10,754 nt of DNA from JBFHNV01 sp965365655 (GTDB lineage: Bacteria > Pseudomonadota > Gammaproteobacteria > HK1): contig CBDUCN010000172.1 of NCBI GenBank assembly GCA_965365655.1, positions 1 through 10,754 on the forward strand, written 5' to 3'. The position numbers and the translations under genes are program-made. The notes under the pieces are model-generated. The model had not been told where the DNA came from. It saw only the letters and a program-made list of their open reading frames with translations, and made no database searches. Below are positions 1 to 5,907 of this stretch, in pieces; the first letter of the stretch is position 1; each line of letters opens with the position of its first letter.

Positions 1-275
1 CAGGGGCCGACGCGGCGAGAAGGGGGCCGTGAGCCCGCTCGCGTCGGGGGACCGCGGCGCCGCCGGCGTCGCGGAGCGACAGGCCGACTCCGGCCCGGAC
101 GGCGGCAGGTTTCGACGAGGGCACGCCGTGGCGTGGCCACGGCGTCCGTGGGTGCGGGAGTCGTGCGCAGGCCGGGCGCGAGCGCGTCCGGGCGCCGTTG
201 CGGCCGTGCGGCCCGGGCGTGCGCGCGGTCCCCGGACCCTGGTGGTCGGGGACCGCGCGCTCCGAGCCCGGTCGT
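1..275. other. Left edge, no supported gene
   Basis: This extremely GC-rich stretch has open frames on both strands, mainly because AT-rich stop codons are rare at this composition. The translations I read are arginine, glycine and alanine rich, match no family I know and lack ribosome binding sites. All three minus-strand frames stay open from 275 to the left edge, so a minus-strand gene starting at a GTG (for example at 124) and leaving the window cannot be excluded. The only structure I see is a 9-bp hairpin at 123-145 (ACGCCGTGG / CCACGGCGT) and the larger inverted repeat at 221-260, listed separately. Confidence 0.5.
221..260 (-). terminator. Perfect 14-bp GC-rich inverted repeat, probable terminator
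   Basis: The arms GCGCGCGGTCCCCG (221-234) and CGGGGACCGCGCGC (247-260) are exact reverse complements with a 12-base centre. An inner ACC/GGT pairing can extend the stem. It lies 16 bases beyond the stop of the minus-strand membrane-protein gene, where a terminator or 3'-end stabilising hairpin is expected. No T-run follows on either strand, so it is not a classical intrinsic terminator; U-less hairpins do occur in GC-rich bacteria. The termination role is inferred from position and stem strength. Confidence 0.55.
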
Positions 276-662
276 TCAGCCGGCCGCGGCCGCGGACGCC
301 GCAGCGCGCGTGTTCGTGACCCTGGCGCGCGCCGCCGGCGCCGACGCGCCCTGACCGATCGACGTGACGATCCACACCAGCGCCGTCACCGCCACGGCGC
401 CGCCGACGACGGTGAGCTCCTGCGACGTCGCCGCCTGCACGGCCGAGCCCTGGGCTGCGAGGGCGGCGAGCATCGCGGCGAATGCGAGCAGGATCGTGAT
501 CACCGGCGCGAACGCGATCCCGACGACCTCCTCGCGGGTCCACCACGCGTGCGGCCTGACGCGTGCCTCGCGCCGCAGGACCGGGTACACGATCAGCGCG
601 GCGGCAGCGCAGAGCGCAGCGCCCGCGAGGGGGGAATCGAACGGGAACTCGAGCGGAATCAT
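276..662 (-). CDS. Small three-helix membrane protein, unknown function
   Basis: This is a 128-residue protein with three clear hydrophobic segments, at about residues 10-29, 47-70 and 82-101. A basic loop with RREARVRPHAWW follows the first helix, and the tail is rich in Ala and Arg. The ATG start is well supported: the minus strand reads GGAGG five bases before it. No catalytic or transport motif is visible and I do not recognise the family. It lies downstream of the NhaR-type regulator gene on the same strand but 251 bases away, so it may have its own promoter or be a target of that regulator. A strong inverted repeat follows its stop. The gene is very probably real given the start site and membrane topology; its function is unknown. 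Confidence 0.75.
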   Translation of the reverse strand: MIPLEFPFDSPLAGAALCAAAALIVYPVLRREARVRPHAWWTREEVVGIAFAPVITILLAFAAMLAALAAQGSAVQAATSQELTVVGGAVAVTALVWIVTSIGQGASAPAARARVTNTRAAASAAAAG

Positions 663-913
663 GACGACCTCCGGAAGGCGTGAAGCGCGGGAACCGTGCG
701 GCGGGTGCGGACACCGCGGGTGTCGGCCGAGGCCCCGCTGGCCGTCTGGCGCACGCGGTGCGCACCATGCCCGGCGTAGGTGGGCCAGGGCCGGGACCGC
801 TGCAGGCGCCGGTCCGCCACGAACGTGAATCTCGCAGTCCGTGAGGTGCAGGAAAAGTCGCTATTCCGGAACTCAGACCTCGGAAATCCCGAACTGTCTG
901 CTGAGGTCTCCGG
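663..913. other. Intergenic gap with short inverted repeats
   Basis: This gap lies between the NhaR-type gene and the membrane-protein gene. I see no credible gene. It has an AGACCTC/GAGGTCT inverted repeat (875-881 and 903-909, 21-base centre) just past the regulator stop. It also has two short palindromes with the same GCG centre in the presumed leader of the membrane-protein gene: GACACC-GCG-GGTGTC at 710-724 and GCGCAC-GCG-GTGCGC at 749-763. No convincing -35/-10 pair is visible for the membrane-protein gene. Confidence 0.45.
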
Positions 914-1825
914 TCACCGCGCAGTGCCCGGGAAGATCCGGTCGCGCGCCTGCGTGGTGATCGCGAGCACCGCCGGGTGCTTGAGGCGCCGCTCGACCGA
1001 GATCGCGTAGTAGCGCTCGCGCACCTCCTCGGCGCGGCCCACGGGCTGCAGCCCGTACTGCGCGCGCACGTCGTCCTCGATGGCCTGCACCACCGGCACG
1101 ACGCCCGCGCCGCCCTGGCCGAAGGCCTTGAGCAGCGCGGTGTCGTCGAACTCGCCGACCACCTCGGGCACGACGCCCACGGAGTCGAACCACCGCTCGA
1201 GCGCGGCGCCCAGCGCCGTCGTGGCTCCCGGCATCAGCATCGGCGCGCCGTCCAGGCTGCGCGGGAAGCGCGCGCGCAGCCTGCGCGCGAGCGGCGCGCG
1301 GGCGAGGAAGCTCACCGGGCTCTCGCCTAGCGTGTGGCTCCACGCGCGCACGTGCAGCCCGGCGGGCAGCGGGCTGTCGGACAGCACCACGTCGAGGCCG
1401 TGCAGCGCGAGCTCGGCCAGCAGCGGCTGCAGCTTGCCCTCGTGGCAGTGGATTCGCGGGCGCTCGGGCATGCCGAGCACGCCCTCGAGCACGCGCCACG
1501 CGACGAGCTTGGGCACCGAGTCGGTGATGCCCACCGCGAGGGTCGCCGGCGTCCGCGCGCCGTGGCTGCGCACGACGCGCGCGAGCTCGCTGCCCACGGA
1601 GAAGATCTCGTCGGCGTACTGCTGCACCACGCGCCCGGTCTCGGTCAGCGCCAGGCGCCGGCCCTCGCGCCGGAACAGCTTGTCGCCGATGTCCTCCTCG
1701 AGAAGCCGGAGCTGACCGCTGATGGTCTGCGGCGTGACGTGAAGCACCGTCGCCGCGCGCGCGATGCTGCCCTCGCGCGCGACGGTCCAGAAGTACTGCA
1801 GGTGCCCGTAGTTGAGGTGTCTCAT
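914..1825 (-). CDS. nhaR: LysR-family regulator, NhaR type
   Basis: This is a 303-residue LysR-type transcription factor, the usual length for the family. The N-terminus MRHLNYGHLQYFWTVAREGS and the helix-turn-helix around residues 18-45 (TPQTISGQLRLLE) closely resemble E. coli NhaR, the activator of the Na+/H+ antiporter gene nhaA and of osmC. The effector-binding domain spans about residues 90-295. The ATG start matches the family N-terminus; GGAG and GGAC lie close upstream. It begins 42 bases after the HPF-like gene, so the two are probably cotranscribed. No antiporter gene is in the window. In NhaR-like proteins of this kind the ligand is often not sodium, so the symbol denotes family membership rather than proven function. 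The 42-base spacer has no obvious promoter. Confidence 0.85.
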   Translation of the reverse strand: MRHLNYGHLQYFWTVAREGSIARAATVLHVTPQTISGQLRLLEEDIGDKLFRREGRRLALTETGRVVQQYADEIFSVGSELARVVRSHGARTPATLAVGITDSVPKLVAWRVLEGVLGMPERPRIHCHEGKLQPLLAELALHGLDVVLSDSPLPAGLHVRAWSHTLGESPVSFLARAPLARRLRARFPRSLDGAPMLMPGATTALGAALERWFDSVGVVPEVVGEFDDTALLKAFGQGGAGVVPVVQAIEDDVRAQYGLQPVGRAEEVRERYYAISVERRLKHPAVLAITTQARDRIFPGTAR

Positions 1826-1867
1826 CGCTCCGTCCGGCAGTGCCGCGGTGCCGGCCGCGGAGCTGTG

Positions 1868-2197
1868 TCAGGTCACGCCCACCGGGCGCGGTGGGCGCTG
1901 CTCCGTCCTTGTCCGGCGCCGGCGCGTGCGCCGCAGTTCACGCTCCGCGCGCCCCAGCGCGCGTGCCGCAGCGCCGCGAAGCGTCGCATCGGACCCCTCC
2001 ACGATCAACGGCGGGCGTCCCCTCCGGCGCAGCCCCACCGTGCACAGCCACCACGAGCTGTCGATGCTGCGCAGGGTGGCGCCTACCGCGCACAGGTCTG
2101 GCGCGTGTCGCCCGATCCCGAGGTGGACGCTGCGCAGCACGTGCTCGCGCTCGTGCGTGTCGAGCTCGAAGCCCGACGCCCGGATCTCGACCCGCAT
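1868..2197 (-). CDS. Short HPF/RaiA-type ribosome hibernation factor-like protein
   Basis: This is a protein of 109 residues. The N-terminal MRVEIRASGFELDTHEREHV, followed by a GIGRHAPDL segment, a central CTVGLRRRG strand and the LIVEGSDATLRGAAARALGRAERELRR helix, follows the beta-alpha-beta-beta-beta-alpha pattern of the sigma-54 modulation/S30EA family (HPF, YfiA). These proteins bind the 30S decoding region in resting cells and silence or protect ribosomes. It is the short form, without the dimerising C-terminal domain of long HPF, and it ends in an Arg-rich tail. I chose the ATG at 2197 because the family starts just before this beta strand and GGGAG lies about ten bases upstream. A GTG at 2233, seven bases beyond the dehydrogenase-like stop, would add 12 residues. 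Expression as part of an operon with that gene is likely. The family call is from pattern only, and the sequence is divergent. Confidence 0.72.
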   Translation of the reverse strand: MRVEIRASGFELDTHEREHVLRSVHLGIGRHAPDLCAVGATLRSIDSSWWLCTVGLRRRGRPPLIVEGSDATLRGAAARALGRAERELRRTRRRRTRTEQRPPRPVGVT

Positions 2198-2242
2198 GCC
2201 GCAGGTGCTCCCGTCGGTCGTGCCTGCGTCCACGCCGCCGCG

Positions 2243-3715
2243 TCACGCGCCCGGCGTGAAGCCCGGCTCTCCATCGAAGCGGTACAGGTTCTCGGTCTTC
2301 ACGAAGTCCAGCCCCAGCCCGCGCAGATGCGTGAGCAGCGCGATCACCGACTCGCCCGCGACGGTGAGCCCGTCGCGCGCCGGCAGAAAGCGGCAGCGCC
2401 ACTGGTCCGCGCACAGCGTCATCGGGTGGCCGTCCGGCCACACGCGGATGCCGCGGTTCGCGATGGACTCGATCACGAGCTCGGTCACGCGCGTCGCCTG
2501 CAGCGCGCGTGCGAGCGTCTCCACGTCGCCGACGTGGCGCACGTAGACGTCGACCCCGGTCAGCACGCGGGTCGCCGAGCGCCGGCGCGCGGGCGCCGGG
2601 ATCAGGGTCGGCAGCCGCGGGTAGCTGGTGCGCACCAGCCGTCGCGGCACCTCGCCGAGGCGCTCGATCACCGCGCCGGCGAAGTCCCGGGTCCCGACGC
2701 GCGCCCGGCTGAAGCGGGCGCGGTGCACGTCCGGAGTGTGGATCCCGTCCTCCATCGTGCACAGCCACGCGTCATGGATCTGCTCCGCGGTCTCGCCGTG
2801 GCCGAGGTGGGCGAGCATCTTCACCGACGCGAGGATGAGGCCGGAGGGGTTCGCGCGGTCGGTCCCGGCGAGTGCCGCGGCGCTGCCGTGGGCGGGCTCG
2901 AACAGCGAGTAGGCCTCGCCGATGGCGGCCTGCGCGGCAAGGTGGGGCGAGCCGGTGAGCTCCGCGGCGACGCCCGCGAGCAGGTCGCCGTGTGCGTTGC
3001 CGGTGACGATGACGTCGAAGCGCTCGGGGTTCGTGCACAGCTGTGCGAGCCCGCGCTCCACCTCGACGTGCTCCGTCTGCACGTCCGGGTATCCGGCGGC
3101 AACCTCCTCGAAGACCTCGCGGAACAGGCCGTCCGTGAGCGGCAGCCCCGTGTCGTGGGTCATGCACGTGAGGCGGCGCCGCCTGCGCCCCCGGGTGTAC
3201 TCGAACGCATAGCGCACGATGCGCTCGCAGGCCGGGCGCGAGACGAAGGTCACGCACTGGCCCACCTCGTGGCTCTGGCGGTGCTCCACCGCCGAGCGCA
3301 GTCCCTCCTCGCTTTCGCTGATCACGACCACGTCCAGCGCCGGGTGCCGGGTGCTGACCACCGGTGCGCACGCGCGTGCCGGGCGCACGGTCGCGAACAG
3401 TCCGAGGTGGGTGCGCAGCGCGAGCCCGGCGTCGACGCCGGCGCGGCGGCGGTCCAGCGGCGCCTTGAGCAGCACGCCGGTCTCGCGCACCGAGTCCCAG
3501 GCCCCGGTGCCGATGCCGCTGCGCGCGTCCAGCGTCACGAACCGGTAATCGAACGGTGCGCGTGCCGCGTCGAGCACGCGCAGCGCGGCGTCCGTGATCT
3601 CGGGACCGATGCCGTCGCCGCGCGCGACGCTCACCGGGCGCGGCACGGACAAAGGCGCGGCGGCGGGACGGGTTTCCGGCGAATGGACGGTGGCCTCGGC
3701 GGTCGTGCGGTGCAT
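2243..3715 (-). CDS. Isocitrate dehydrogenase-family protein with degenerate active site
   Basis: This 490-residue protein resembles the roughly 496-residue Thermus-type NADP isocitrate dehydrogenase. It has the GDGIGPE loop (33-39), VRP (110-112), NAHGD (240-244), FEPAHGSA (272-279) and NP (289-290). It also has the extra C-terminal domain of that subfamily (about 380-490), including NRG, RCRFL and FDGEPGFT. Aligning motifs with E. coli Icd from memory, many catalytic positions differ. The Arg of RENxED is Ser133, the catalytic Tyr is Arg140 and the catalytic Lys is His187. Metal ligands are Glu220 and Gly248 where Asp is expected, and the phosphorylatable Ser is Asp95. Arg101, Arg111 and Asp244 are kept. 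The frame is intact, so this is not decay, and ordinary isocitrate oxidation looks unlikely. The ATG at 3715 has GGAG seven bases upstream and gives the family length; the frame is open further, to 3856, but without support. Confidence 0.85.
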   Translation of the reverse strand: MHRTTAEATVHSPETRPAAAPLSVPRPVSVARGDGIGPEITDAALRVLDAARAPFDYRFVTLDARSGIGTGAWDSVRETGVLLKAPLDRRRAGVDAGLALRTHLGLFATVRPARACAPVVSTRHPALDVVVISESEEGLRSAVEHRQSHEVGQCVTFVSRPACERIVRYAFEYTRGRRRRRLTCMTHDTGLPLTDGLFREVFEEVAAGYPDVQTEHVEVERGLAQLCTNPERFDVIVTGNAHGDLLAGVAAELTGSPHLAAQAAIGEAYSLFEPAHGSAAALAGTDRANPSGLILASVKMLAHLGHGETAEQIHDAWLCTMEDGIHTPDVHRARFSRARVGTRDFAGAVIERLGEVPRRLVRTSYPRLPTLIPAPARRRSATRVLTGVDVYVRHVGDVETLARALQATRVTELVIESIANRGIRVWPDGHPMTLCADQWRCRFLPARDGLTVAGESVIALLTHLRGLGLDFVKTENLYRFDGEPGFTPGA

Positions 3716-3744
3716 CTGCTGGCTCCGGGTGTGGACGGGACGAG

Positions 3745-3790
3745 CGCAATCTAGCGTCGGGAACACTTCGGCATAAGTCGTATATAACGT
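3745..3790 (-). promoter_or_regulatory. Possible promoter of the dehydrogenase-like gene
   Basis: The minus strand contains AT-rich hexamers that stand out from the GC-rich surroundings: TTATAT/TATACG (3779-3787) and TAGATT (3748-3753), both suitable as -10 elements for the gene starting at 3715. No good TTGACA-like -35 lies at 16-18 bases from either. If TTATAT is used, the -35 position falls inside the overlapping palindromes at 3792-3813, which would suit an activator- or repressor-controlled promoter. This is inferred from composition and position only. Confidence 0.35.
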
Positions 3791-3791
3791 C

Positions 3792-3813
3792 ATCTCGAAT
3801 CGAGATTCTCGAT
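3792..3813. promoter_or_regulatory. Two overlapping 7+1+7 palindromes, likely operator
   Basis: ATCTCGA-A-TCGAGAT (3792-3806) and ATCGAGA-T-TCTCGAT (3799-3813) are both perfect palindromes around a single central base, and they share eight bases. They sit in the divergent region between the dehydrogenase-like gene and the GlpR-type operon, next to the AT-rich promoter candidate on the minus strand. This layout is typical of a binding site for one or two dimers of a helix-turn-helix regulator. The CTCG/CGAG half-sites are spaced by three bases, unlike the E. coli GlpR operator as I recall it (TTCG-N4-CGAA), so which protein binds is unknown. Confidence 0.6.
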
Positions 3814-3874
3814 GCATGACGGGCCGCGTGACGGCCCCGGGCGGCGCGCCGCGCATCCCGGCCCCAGCCGCCCG

Positions 3875-3915
3875 ATGTCACGTTCTTTACACCGCAGTCA
3901 GCTTTCTGCCAGATT
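3875..3915 (+). promoter_or_regulatory. Candidate promoter with Pho-box-like repeat for the transport operon
   Basis: ATGTCAC-GTTC-TTTACAC (3875-3892) has the 7+4+7 layout of a PhoB box; the first half matches CTGTCAT well and the second poorly. TTTACA (3886-3891) also works as a -35 (five of six matches to TTGACA). After an 18-base spacer comes CAGATT (3910-3915), preceded by TGC as in an extended -10. PhoB control of ugp operons is established in E. coli; here it is a suggestion based on a weak match. Confidence 0.33.
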
Positions 3916-3949
3916 CCGGATCCACCTTGCATTCCCTCCGGAGGCGGCG

Positions 3950-3994
3950 ATGCGAACCCGCGTCCCCCGCAGCGACGGCCGGCCCGCGCGGTGA
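3950..3994 (+). CDS. Possible 14-codon leader ORF coupled to the GlpR-type gene
   Basis: An ATG at 3950 follows a textbook ribosome binding site, GGAGG at 3940-3944 with a five-base spacer, itself part of the palindrome CCTCCGGAGG (3935-3944). The frame encodes MRTRVPRSDGRPAR and stops at TGA 3992-3994, which overlaps the GTG start of the next gene as GTGA. That GTG has no Shine-Dalgarno of its own, so translation of the repressor may depend on ribosomes finishing this mini-ORF. Alternatively a single-base error or frameshift separates the true ATG start of the repressor from its body. The peptide is Arg-rich and has no known relatives that I can name. Confidence 0.45.
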   Translation: MRTRVPRSDGRPAR

Positions 3995-4782
3995 ATCCGT
4001 CTGCGGACCGGCGTGCGCCGTCTCCCGAGGCCCGTCACGACGAGCTGCTGTCGCTCGTGCGCCAGCGCGGCTACGTGTCCATCGAGGCGATGGCCGCGCG
4101 GCTGTCGGTCTCGGCGCAGACGGTGCGCCGCGACATCCGCTACCTGCACGACCGCGGGCTGCTCGAGCGTCACCACGGCGGCGCCGGGCTGCCGCCCGGA
4201 CAGGATCTCCTCGCGTACGCGAACCGCCGGGTGCGCAACGCGGCCGAGAAGCGGGCCATCGGCGCCCTCGTCGCGCGCCACGTGCCGAACGCGACGTCGC
4301 TGTTCGTCGACATCGGAACGACGACCGAGGCGGTCGCGAACGCCCTCGTCGATCACCAGGGGCTGACCGTGATCACGAATCACGTCGCGGTCGCGCTCGC
4401 GCTGAGCGAGCGCACCGATTTCGAGGTCCTGCTCGCCGGCGGGACGGTACGCAAGCGCGACCAGGCAGTGACCGGGCCGGCCGCCGCCGACTTCATGAAG
4501 CGCTTCAAGGTCGCGTACGGGATCTTCGGCATCGGCACCATCGACGGCGACGGCGAGCTGCTCGACTATGCGTATCGCGACCTGCCGGCGTCGCGCGTCG
4601 CGATGGAGAACTCCAGGCGACGGTTCCTCGTCATGGACCACGGCAAGTTCGACGGCGACGCGATGGTGCGCGTGGGCCACGTGTCGCAGGTCGACGCGCT
4701 GTTCACCAGCGCCAGCCCGCCCGAGGCGGTGCGTCGCGTGCTGCGCGACAACGGCGTGAAGCTTCACGTGGCAAGGGGGTAG
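3991..4782 (+). CDS. glpR: DeoR-family repressor, GlpR type
   Basis: This is a 263-residue transcription factor; E. coli GlpR has 252. The DeoR helix-turn-helix is at about residues 29-50 (ARLSVSAQTVRRDI), followed by the RHHGGA motif (60-65). The C-terminal ISOCOT-type sensor domain has DIGTT (107-111), AGG (149-151), a long stretch similar to GlpR (IDGDGELLDYAYR) and DHGKF (216-220). In E. coli the ligand is glycerol 3-phosphate, whose binding releases operator DNA. The gene heads the transport operon and ends six bases before the ATPase start, so it probably controls its own operon. The GTG start lacks a ribosome binding site and overlaps the stop of an upstream mini-ORF. Orthology to GlpR looks good, but DeoR relatives sense several phosphorylated sugars, so the inducer is not certain. 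Confidence 0.88.
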   Translation: MNPSADRRAPSPEARHDELLSLVRQRGYVSIEAMAARLSVSAQTVRRDIRYLHDRGLLERHHGGAGLPPGQDLLAYANRRVRNAAEKRAIGALVARHVPNATSLFVDIGTTTEAVANALVDHQGLTVITNHVAVALALSERTDFEVLLAGGTVRKRDQAVTGPAAADFMKRFKVAYGIFGIGTIDGDGELLDYAYRDLPASRVAMENSRRRFLVMDHGKFDGDAMVRVGHVSQVDALFTSASPPEAVRRVLRDNGVKLHVARG

Positions 4783-4788
4783 CGGATC

Positions 4789-5826
4789 GTGTCCGACATC
4801 CGGCTCGAGGGTGTGACCCGGCGCTGGGGCGACGCGGCGCCCGCGGTCGACGACGTCTCGTTCGAGGCGCCGGCCGGCCAGTTCGTCGTGCTGCTCGGCC
4901 CGTCGGGCTGCGGCAAGTCGACCACGCTTCGCCTGATTGCGGGCCTCGAGTCGGTCAGCAGCGGGCGCATCCTGATCGCCGGCGAGGACGTCACCGCGCT
5001 CGCGCCGTCGGCGCGGCGGATCTCGATGGTGTTCCAGTCCTATGCGCTGTTCCCGCACCTGGACGTCGCCGAGAACATCGTGTTCGGCCTGAAGGTGCGG
5101 CGCGTGCCCGGCGCCGAGCGTGCCGCGCGGCTCGCGAAGGTCGCCGAGCTGGTCGGCCTCTCGGAGTTCCTGCACCGCAAGCCCGGGCAGCTGTCCGGCG
5201 GGCAACGCCAGCGGGTTGCGCTCGCGCGTGCCATCGTCGCCGAGAACGCGATCTGCCTGATGGACGAGCCGCTCTCGAACCTGGACGCGAAGCTGCGCAA
5301 CGCGATGCGCATCGAGATCCGCGCGCTGCAGCGCCGGATCGGGATGACCGTCGTGTACGTCACCCACGACCAGACCGAGGCCATGAGCATGGCCGACAAG
5401 GTGGTCGTCATCCGTGACGGGCGCATCGACCAGGAGGGCTCCCCGGACGACATCTACAACCGGCCGCGGACCACGTTCGTCGCGCAGTTCGTCGGCGCGC
5501 CGCCGATGAACCTGTTCCAGCCGTTCGGCGGCGGCACCGGCCCGGCAGACCACCCGCTGGTAGCGGGCTGGTCCGCGGGGCGCTGCTTCGGCGTGCGTCC
5601 CGAGGACATCGAGCTCACGCCGGGCGGCGTGCCCGCGCGCGTGATCGCCGGCGACTACCTCGGCGCGGACAGCGTCGTGGAGGTGGACGTCGGCGGCCAG
5701 CGGGCGTTCGTGCGCGTCGCCGGGCACGCCGCGTGCGCGGAAGGCGACGTCGTGAACGTCGGCTGGGCGCCGGAGGCCGTGCACGTGTTCGACGCCGCGG
5801 CCGGCGTGCGCGTCGACGGGCAGTGA
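4789..5826 (+). CDS. ugpC: ABC transporter ATP-binding protein, UgpC/MalK type
   Basis: This is a 345-residue cytoplasmic ATPase that would power import through the two permeases encoded downstream. All motifs are intact: Walker A GPSGCGKST (37-45), Q-loop Gln83, signature LSGGQ (135-139), Walker B ICLMDEP with Glu160, D-loop SNLD (163-166) and switch His193. The C-terminal TOBE-type regulatory domain (about 235-345) contains GAPPMNLF and GVRPEDIEL, typical of the CUT1/MalK branch. The GTG start is preceded by GGGGG about nine bases upstream and lies six bases after the repressor stop. CUT1 ATPases can be shared among transporters, so the substrate cannot be read from this subunit; the ugpC symbol rests on the neighbours. 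A strong stem-loop follows the gene. Confidence 0.92.
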   Translation: MSDIRLEGVTRRWGDAAPAVDDVSFEAPAGQFVVLLGPSGCGKSTTLRLIAGLESVSSGRILIAGEDVTALAPSARRISMVFQSYALFPHLDVAENIVFGLKVRRVPGAERAARLAKVAELVGLSEFLHRKPGQLSGGQRQRVALARAIVAENAICLMDEPLSNLDAKLRNAMRIEIRALQRRIGMTVVYVTHDQTEAMSMADKVVVIRDGRIDQEGSPDDIYNRPRTTFVAQFVGAPPMNLFQPFGGGTGPADHPLVAGWSAGRCFGVRPEDIELTPGGVPARVIAGDYLGADSVVEVDVGGQRAFVRVAGHAACAEGDVVNVGWAPEAVHVFDAAAGVRVDGQ

Positions 5827-5828
5827 CG

Positions 5829-5857
5829 CGGCGCGGGCCCCGTAGGGACCCGCGCCG
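5829..5857 (+). repeat. Strong intercistronic stem-loop before the binding-protein gene
   Basis: CGGCGCGGG (5829-5837) pairs with CCCGCGCCG (5849-5857). After a one-base A bulge, CCC (5838-5840) pairs with GGG (5845-5847) around a CGTA loop. There is no T-run. It lies between the ATPase stop and the ribosome binding site of the binding protein, where such a hairpin could protect or delimit the binding-protein message. It could also act as a partial terminator. The role is inferred. Confidence 0.55.
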
Positions 5858-5907
5858 GAACAACAACGAAGGCGCACCCGCGACCTTCAGCCAGAGGAGA
5901 GACGGAG

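Noticed and set aside
1..354. Several open frames on both strands at the left edge
   Set aside because: No recognisable protein, no ribosome binding site and low-complexity Arg/Ala/Gly translations. The minus-strand frames leaving the window remain undecidable.
1334..3754. Very long plus-strand open frame (806 codons) across the left gene set
   Set aside because: It is antisense to the clearly recognisable LysR and dehydrogenase-like genes. Its translation is Arg/Ala/His rich without family motifs, an effect of high GC.
3716..3856. 47-codon N-terminal extension of the dehydrogenase-like gene
   Set aside because: The extension would run through the palindromes and AT-rich promoter candidates, is unlike the family N-terminus and has no good ribosome binding site. 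The ATG at 3715 has GGAG at seven bases and gives the family length.
3898..5877. Long minus-strand open frame (659 codons) opposite the repressor and ATPase genes
   Set aside because: It is antisense to two genes with complete conserved motifs. Its composition is Arg/Val/Asp/His rich, typical of a GC-driven shadow frame.
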